A stretch of DNA of 8,621 nt, from assembly GCA_030611185.1 (NCBI GenBank), contig JAUWQG010000035.1:1-8621 (forward strand), given 5' to 3'. Position 1 is the first letter of the stretch. The number at the start of each line of letters is the position of its first letter. The DNA is from Nitrososphaerota archaeon (GTDB lineage: Archaea > Thermoproteota > Nitrososphaeria > Nitrososphaerales > Nitrosopumilaceae). The position numbers were made by a program, and so were the translations under genes. Below, piece after piece: positions 5,910 through 8,621 of this stretch. The notes under the pieces were generated by a model, which did no database searches, had not been told where the DNA came from, and saw nothing but the letters and a program-made list of their open reading frames with translations.

Positions 5910-7168
5910 ATTAGTGAAATTGAATCGGTAGATTGTGTGTATTTTCCTAACAATACCCACTCCCCGCCTCTGATTCCCCATACTTCATAATCTGCCTGGG
6001 CCAAATCTCCGGCTTCATTTAGTTTTGTGGATCCTATTGCACCGCTGTAGTTTTCTGCAATACCTGGGATTGCTGCCTTTATTGCACTAACATCAGAACT
6101 CTGAGTCTCAAGCATAGCAAGACCGATAATCCATACTGCATCATATGACGAATGGACAAACGTGTTTGGAGTACGTCCAAGTGTTTCAGTTAGATGAGCT
6201 TGTACTCTCTCATAAGTTGGGTTTTTGGATGCTGCAACTTGAACTGTAGTAAACTGAATGTTAGTTGAAAACTCTAAACCAATTGGATCCTCTATTAGCT
6301 TGTGCTCTTTTGTGTTAGCTCCTGGTCCAAACCATCTTACATCATCTAACACTTCATGCTCTGATGCTGATTGTGTAAATTGTAAAATCTCTGCAAATCC
6401 TAAAAATACTATAGCTACTTTGTCTTCTCCATACTCATCTACATACCCTCGTATTTTTTCAGCTAACAATGATGTGGATGCAGAAAATTCTGGAGACTCT
6501 GGATTATAACGTATGCCCTCATCAGTAATTCCACCACGTTCTACAAATGAGGAAGTAGTGGCATCGCTGAGTCCATCACCCCATGTGTCTCCACGCCACA
6601 CAGGAACTAGCACTTGAATTCCTTCATGTTGAATTAATTTTGAAAGTGCAGTTCCTTGATTCGAATCATCTGGAACTAGACGATATACGCTGTCATTGGG
6701 AATGGCCAATGCAGGGGCTGATGAGCAACAGCTAACTAGCAGCATGTTGTTTGAATCTGAATAACCTTTGATGTTTCTTATGTTAGAACTAGTTTCAGGA
6801 CCAACTACAATTCCTATTCCTTTTGCGTTAAGTGCTGATAGTTTTTCAAGTGCAATTACGGGACTCGTTGCAGAATCTTCTGAAGTCATTTTTAGAGTCC
6901 ATCCAGCATCAATTTCTTCTAAATGCTTGTTAAAATCAACGACTCCCAATTTTGAGCCTTCCCAGTTTTCTTCTCCATGAGTAGCCAAGTCTCCTGATAG
7001 TGGCAAGATTAAGCCAATATTGACCTCTCCAACTAATTCTGAAGAATCTTGAATTGGGGCCTCAGATGATTCGTTCCCTTCATCAGACCCTCCGATAACA
7101 TAAGCTACTCCAATAATGATAATGATAGCAATAATTGCAATTCCAACTAGTTTACCTGCAGAACTCAT
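5906..7168 (-). CDS. Membrane-anchored substrate-binding protein of the Liv-type importer
   Basis: The extracytoplasmic receptor that delivers solute to LivH/LivM, 420 aa. Residues 8-27 form one hydrophobic segment very rich in isoleucine, followed by an acidic, Ser-rich linker (28-48). There is no lipobox cysteine, so it is probably held by an uncleaved helix. The receptor domain begins with VNIGLILPLSGD (49-60), typical of Peripla_BP_6/type I binding proteins, then shows VVGPETSS (121-128), SCCSSAPAL (146-154) and RGDTWGDGL (192-200). Adjacent cysteines 147-148 are unusual near the expected ligand-binding segment. Related receptors bind branched-chain or other amino acids, amides or urea, and I cannot choose among these. 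It is transcribed alone and converges on livF. Its ATG at 7168 has no Shine-Dalgarno sequence and A/T-rich promoter elements upstream. Confidence 0.9.
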   Translation of the reverse strand: MSSAGKLVGIAIIAIIIIIGVAYVIGGSDEGNESSEAPIQDSSELVGEVNIGLILPLSGDLATHGEENWEGSKLGVVDFNKHLEEIDAGWTLKMTSEDSATSPVIALEKLSALNAKGIGIVVGPETSSNIRNIKGYSDSNNMLLVSCCSSAPALAIPNDSVYRLVPDDSNQGTALSKLIQHEGIQVLVPVWRGDTWGDGLSDATTSSFVERGGITDEGIRYNPESPEFSASTSLLAEKIRGYVDEYGEDKVAIVFLGFAEILQFTQSASEHEVLDDVRWFGPGANTKEHKLIEDPIGLEFSTNIQFTTVQVAASKNPTYERVQAHLTETLGRTPNTFVHSSYDAVWIIGLAMLETQSSDVSAIKAAIPGIAENYSGAIGSTKLNEAGDLAQADYEVWGIRGGEWVLLGKYTQSTDSISLI

Positions 7169-7182
7169 CGTATGATGATTTT

Positions 7183-7203
7183 AGATATAGCTAGTTGTTA
7201 AAT
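7183..7203 (-). promoter_or_regulatory. Promoter region of the binding-protein gene
   Basis: On the minus strand there are two candidates: ATTTAAC (7197-7203), centred 32 bases before the ATG, and AGCTATATCT (7183-7192), about 20 bases before it. The first fits a short leader of about six bases; the second is the better TATA word but too close for the annotated start. Which one is used is unclear. Confidence 0.4.
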
Positions 7204-7228
7204 CATTAGAATTAAAGTCAAAAATTCA

Positions 7229-7236
7229 TTTTTTAA
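7229..7236 (+). promoter_or_regulatory. TATA-like box of the aldo/keto reductase gene
   Basis: TTTTTTAA centred about 26 bases before the ATG at 7258, in the 89-base gap shared with the divergent binding-protein gene. The spacing is right for a leaderless transcript, and no Shine-Dalgarno sequence precedes the start. The word itself is a loose TATA match. Confidence 0.45.
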
Positions 7237-7257
7237 CAGCAACCATTCAAGAAATTC

Positions 7258-8265
7258 ATGGATGAATCAAAAATAGAACTAGCTGATGGTTTGTCTATTT
7301 GTAGAGTATTAAATGGAATGTGGCAGGTTTCAGGTTCACACGGGTATATTGATCCTAAAAAGGCAATTGAAGAAATGCTAGAGTATCATAATTTAGGATT
7401 CACAACATGGGACTTGGCAGACATTTACGGTCCTGCTGAAGCATTTGTTGGAAAGTTTAGAAAAGCACTTGAAAAACTCAAAGGTAAAGATGAACTAAAA
7501 AATTCTCAAGCACTAACAAAATTTGTTCCAAATCCAGGACCTATGACTAAAAGCATTGTAGGGAATTACATTGATAAATCCTTGGATAAAATGAATACTG
7601 ATTCACTTGATTTAGTTCAATTTCATTGGTGGGATTACAATGACCCAAGTTACATTGATGCCCTCGTTCATTTGTCAGGCATTAAAGAAAAAGGAAAAAT
7701 AAAACACATTGGTTTGACCAACTTTGATACTGCTCGATTAGAAATAATTAAAGAACAAGGAGTAGAGATAATATCTAATCAGGTTCAATATTCTATTTTA
7801 GATCAAAGGCCTGAAAAACTGATGGTTCCATTTTGTCTGCAAAATCAAATTCATCTATTATCGTATGGGACTTTGCTTGGTGGATTTTTGTCTGAAAAAT
7901 ATTTAGATTCTCCAGAACCCATTAAAGGAAGTCTAGATACTGCAAGCCTAAGAAAATACTATAACATGATAGTTCGTTGTGGAGGATGGGAATTATTTCA
8001 AGAACTATTACAAACATTACTTGAAATTTCCAAAAAACATGACTGCAGTATTGCAAATGTGGCTACATCCTTTATTTTACAAAAACCTGCAGTTGCAGGA
8101 GTAATAATTGGAGCCAGATTGGGAATCTCTGAGCACAGACAAGATAATTCTAGAGTATTTGATGTTAGATTAGATTCTGAAGATAATTCGATGATAAATT
8201 CTGTTACTCAAAAATCAAAAGATCTTTTTGAGATTATTGGGGATTGTGGAGATGAATATCGTTGA
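7258..8265 (+). CDS. Aldo/keto reductase family oxidoreductase
   Basis: An NAD(P)H-dependent reductase of aldehydes or ketones with a TIM-barrel fold, 335 aa, cytoplasmic. The catalytic set is complete: Asp52 and Tyr57 in WDLADIYGPAE (51-61), Lys88 in LTKF, and His123 in VQFHWWD (120-126). Other barrel landmarks are HIGLTNFD (150-157, matching the GxSNF motif) and NQVQYSILD (174-182). Late in the chain, VAGVIIGAR (279-287) matches the cofactor-phosphate loop region (usually IPG or PGA), so NADP(H) use is possible. Family length is normal. ATG at 7258 is supported by the TATA-like box and by alignment to the family N-terminus. The gene is monocistronic, divergent from the binding-protein gene and convergent with the PAC2-type gene after 22 bases. 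The natural substrate is unknown; nothing ties it to the importer. Confidence 0.92.
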   Translation: MDESKIELADGLSICRVLNGMWQVSGSHGYIDPKKAIEEMLEYHNLGFTTWDLADIYGPAEAFVGKFRKALEKLKGKDELKNSQALTKFVPNPGPMTKSIVGNYIDKSLDKMNTDSLDLVQFHWWDYNDPSYIDALVHLSGIKEKGKIKHIGLTNFDTARLEIIKEQGVEIISNQVQYSILDQRPEKLMVPFCLQNQIHLLSYGTLLGGFLSEKYLDSPEPIKGSLDTASLRKYYNMIVRCGGWELFQELLQTLLEISKKHDCSIANVATSFILQKPAVAGVIIGARLGISEHRQDNSRVFDVRLDSEDNSMINSVTQKSKDLFEIIGDCGDEYR

Positions 8266-8287
8266 CTAGTCTTTAAAAACACTCAGA

Positions 8288-8621
8288 TTAATCCCCAAAA
8301 CTTTTCTCAACTTCTTGAGCCATCAATTCTAGATTGGTCGTATCTCCTAGCTTTCTGTATGTCAGTTTCTCCAAAGTTTTGATTATGCTAATTGCTGCTC
8401 TGTACTGTGGGATTTTTGGATCATTTAGTTCCCCATACATTCCAATGGCTTGAACGGCATTTTGTTTTGCAAATCCTAGAATTAATCCATTAAAACCAGT
8501 AATGATTGATTTTTGTGTTGTCTCAATTTCCATATCATGCATTTGTTTTGTTAATTCCCTTGAGGTGGTAGTAACAAAAGTTCTGGGATTTTTATTAAAA
8601 GATCTATTGGTATGGAATCCT
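8288..8621 (-). CDS. PAC2-family protein, C-terminal 110 residues (runs off the right edge)
   Basis: The minus-strand frame ending at TAA 8290-8288 stays open past the internal ATG at 8542 to the edge of the window, so that methionine is not the true start. The upstream residues (GFHTNRSFNKNPRTFVTTTSR) read as family sequence, with KNPRTFVTTTSRELTKQ like the KPRVYGA-TS segment of PAC2 proteins. They are followed by ITGFNGLILGFAKQNAVQAIGMYGEL, matching the GANGLLLGLA...GICLLGET region. Then comes QYRAAISIIKTLEKL, matching DPKAA...VL..L, and a helical C-terminus. PAC2 domains occur in proteasome-assembly chaperones and in archaeal proteins of uncertain function; a proteasome role here would be inference. 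It is convergent with the aldo/keto reductase gene. Confidence 0.75.
   Translation of the reverse strand, partial: GFHTNRSFNKNPRTFVTTTSRELTKQMHDMEIETTQKSIITGFNGLILGFAKQNAVQAIGMYGELNDPKIPQYRAAISIIKTLEKLTYRKLGDTTNLELMAQEVEKSFGD

Noticed and set aside
6258..6509. Plus-strand open frame of 83 codons, and a similar one at 6768-6980
   Set aside because: Both are antisense to the binding-protein gene and show only compositional bias.
2398..7168. Specific naming of the importer as a urea (Urt) system
   Set aside because: Urt and Liv systems share all motifs seen; no urease or other urea gene lies in the window, so the substrate was left open.

Overview
The window reads as archaeal, most likely an ammonia-oxidising Nitrososphaerota (Thaumarchaeota) genome of the Nitrosopumilus/Nitrosarchaeum kind. 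The DNA is A/T-rich. Most genes lack a Shine-Dalgarno sequence and instead have a TATA-like box about 25-30 bases before the start codon, as expected for leaderless archaeal transcripts. The protein set (single-TM-anchored binding protein, small zinc-finger proteins, PAC2-family protein, archaeal-type TrpE) fits. The assignment rests on style and remembered family resemblance, not on a marker gene.

Layout. (1) 1-1076, minus: 5' part of trpE (anthranilate synthase component I), cut by the left edge. (2) 1077-2397: a loosely packed stretch of small genes. It holds a 96-aa protein built from two tandem zinc ribbons (1179-1469), a possible 28-aa Cys/His peptide (1598-1684), a likely 27-aa single-helix membrane peptide on the minus strand (1746-1829), a 34-aa C2HC zinc-finger protein (1924-2028) and a 64-aa Cys/His protein with a clear TATA box (2169-2363). 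(3) 2398-7168: a complete five-gene branched-chain amino acid (HAAT/Liv-type) ABC importer in an unusual order. The permease genes livM and livH are on the minus strand, the ATPase genes livG and livF run divergently on the plus strand, and the substrate-binding protein gene lies on the minus strand, convergent with livF and overlapping its stop codon. (4) 7258-8265, plus: an aldo/keto reductase. (5) 8288-8621, minus: the 3' part of a PAC2-family gene, cut by the right edge.

How the genes work together. The anchored receptor (5906-7168) would capture a small amino-acid-like or amide solute outside the membrane, the LivH/LivM pair would form the channel, and LivG/LivF would hydrolyse ATP. All expected parts are present with intact motifs, so the importer looks functional. 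The substrate (branched-chain or other amino acids, or urea) cannot be decided from sequence alone. The importer appears to be made from three transcripts, with the permease and ATPase operons fired from one 53-base divergent promoter region. The trpE, aldo/keto reductase and PAC2 genes have no evident link to it.

Nothing here is clearly a new defence or mobile system: no CRISPR, transposase, integrase, tRNA or rRNA was seen. The most novel material is the cluster of very small zinc-binding and membrane peptides at 1179-2363, and the split-and-inverted importer architecture.
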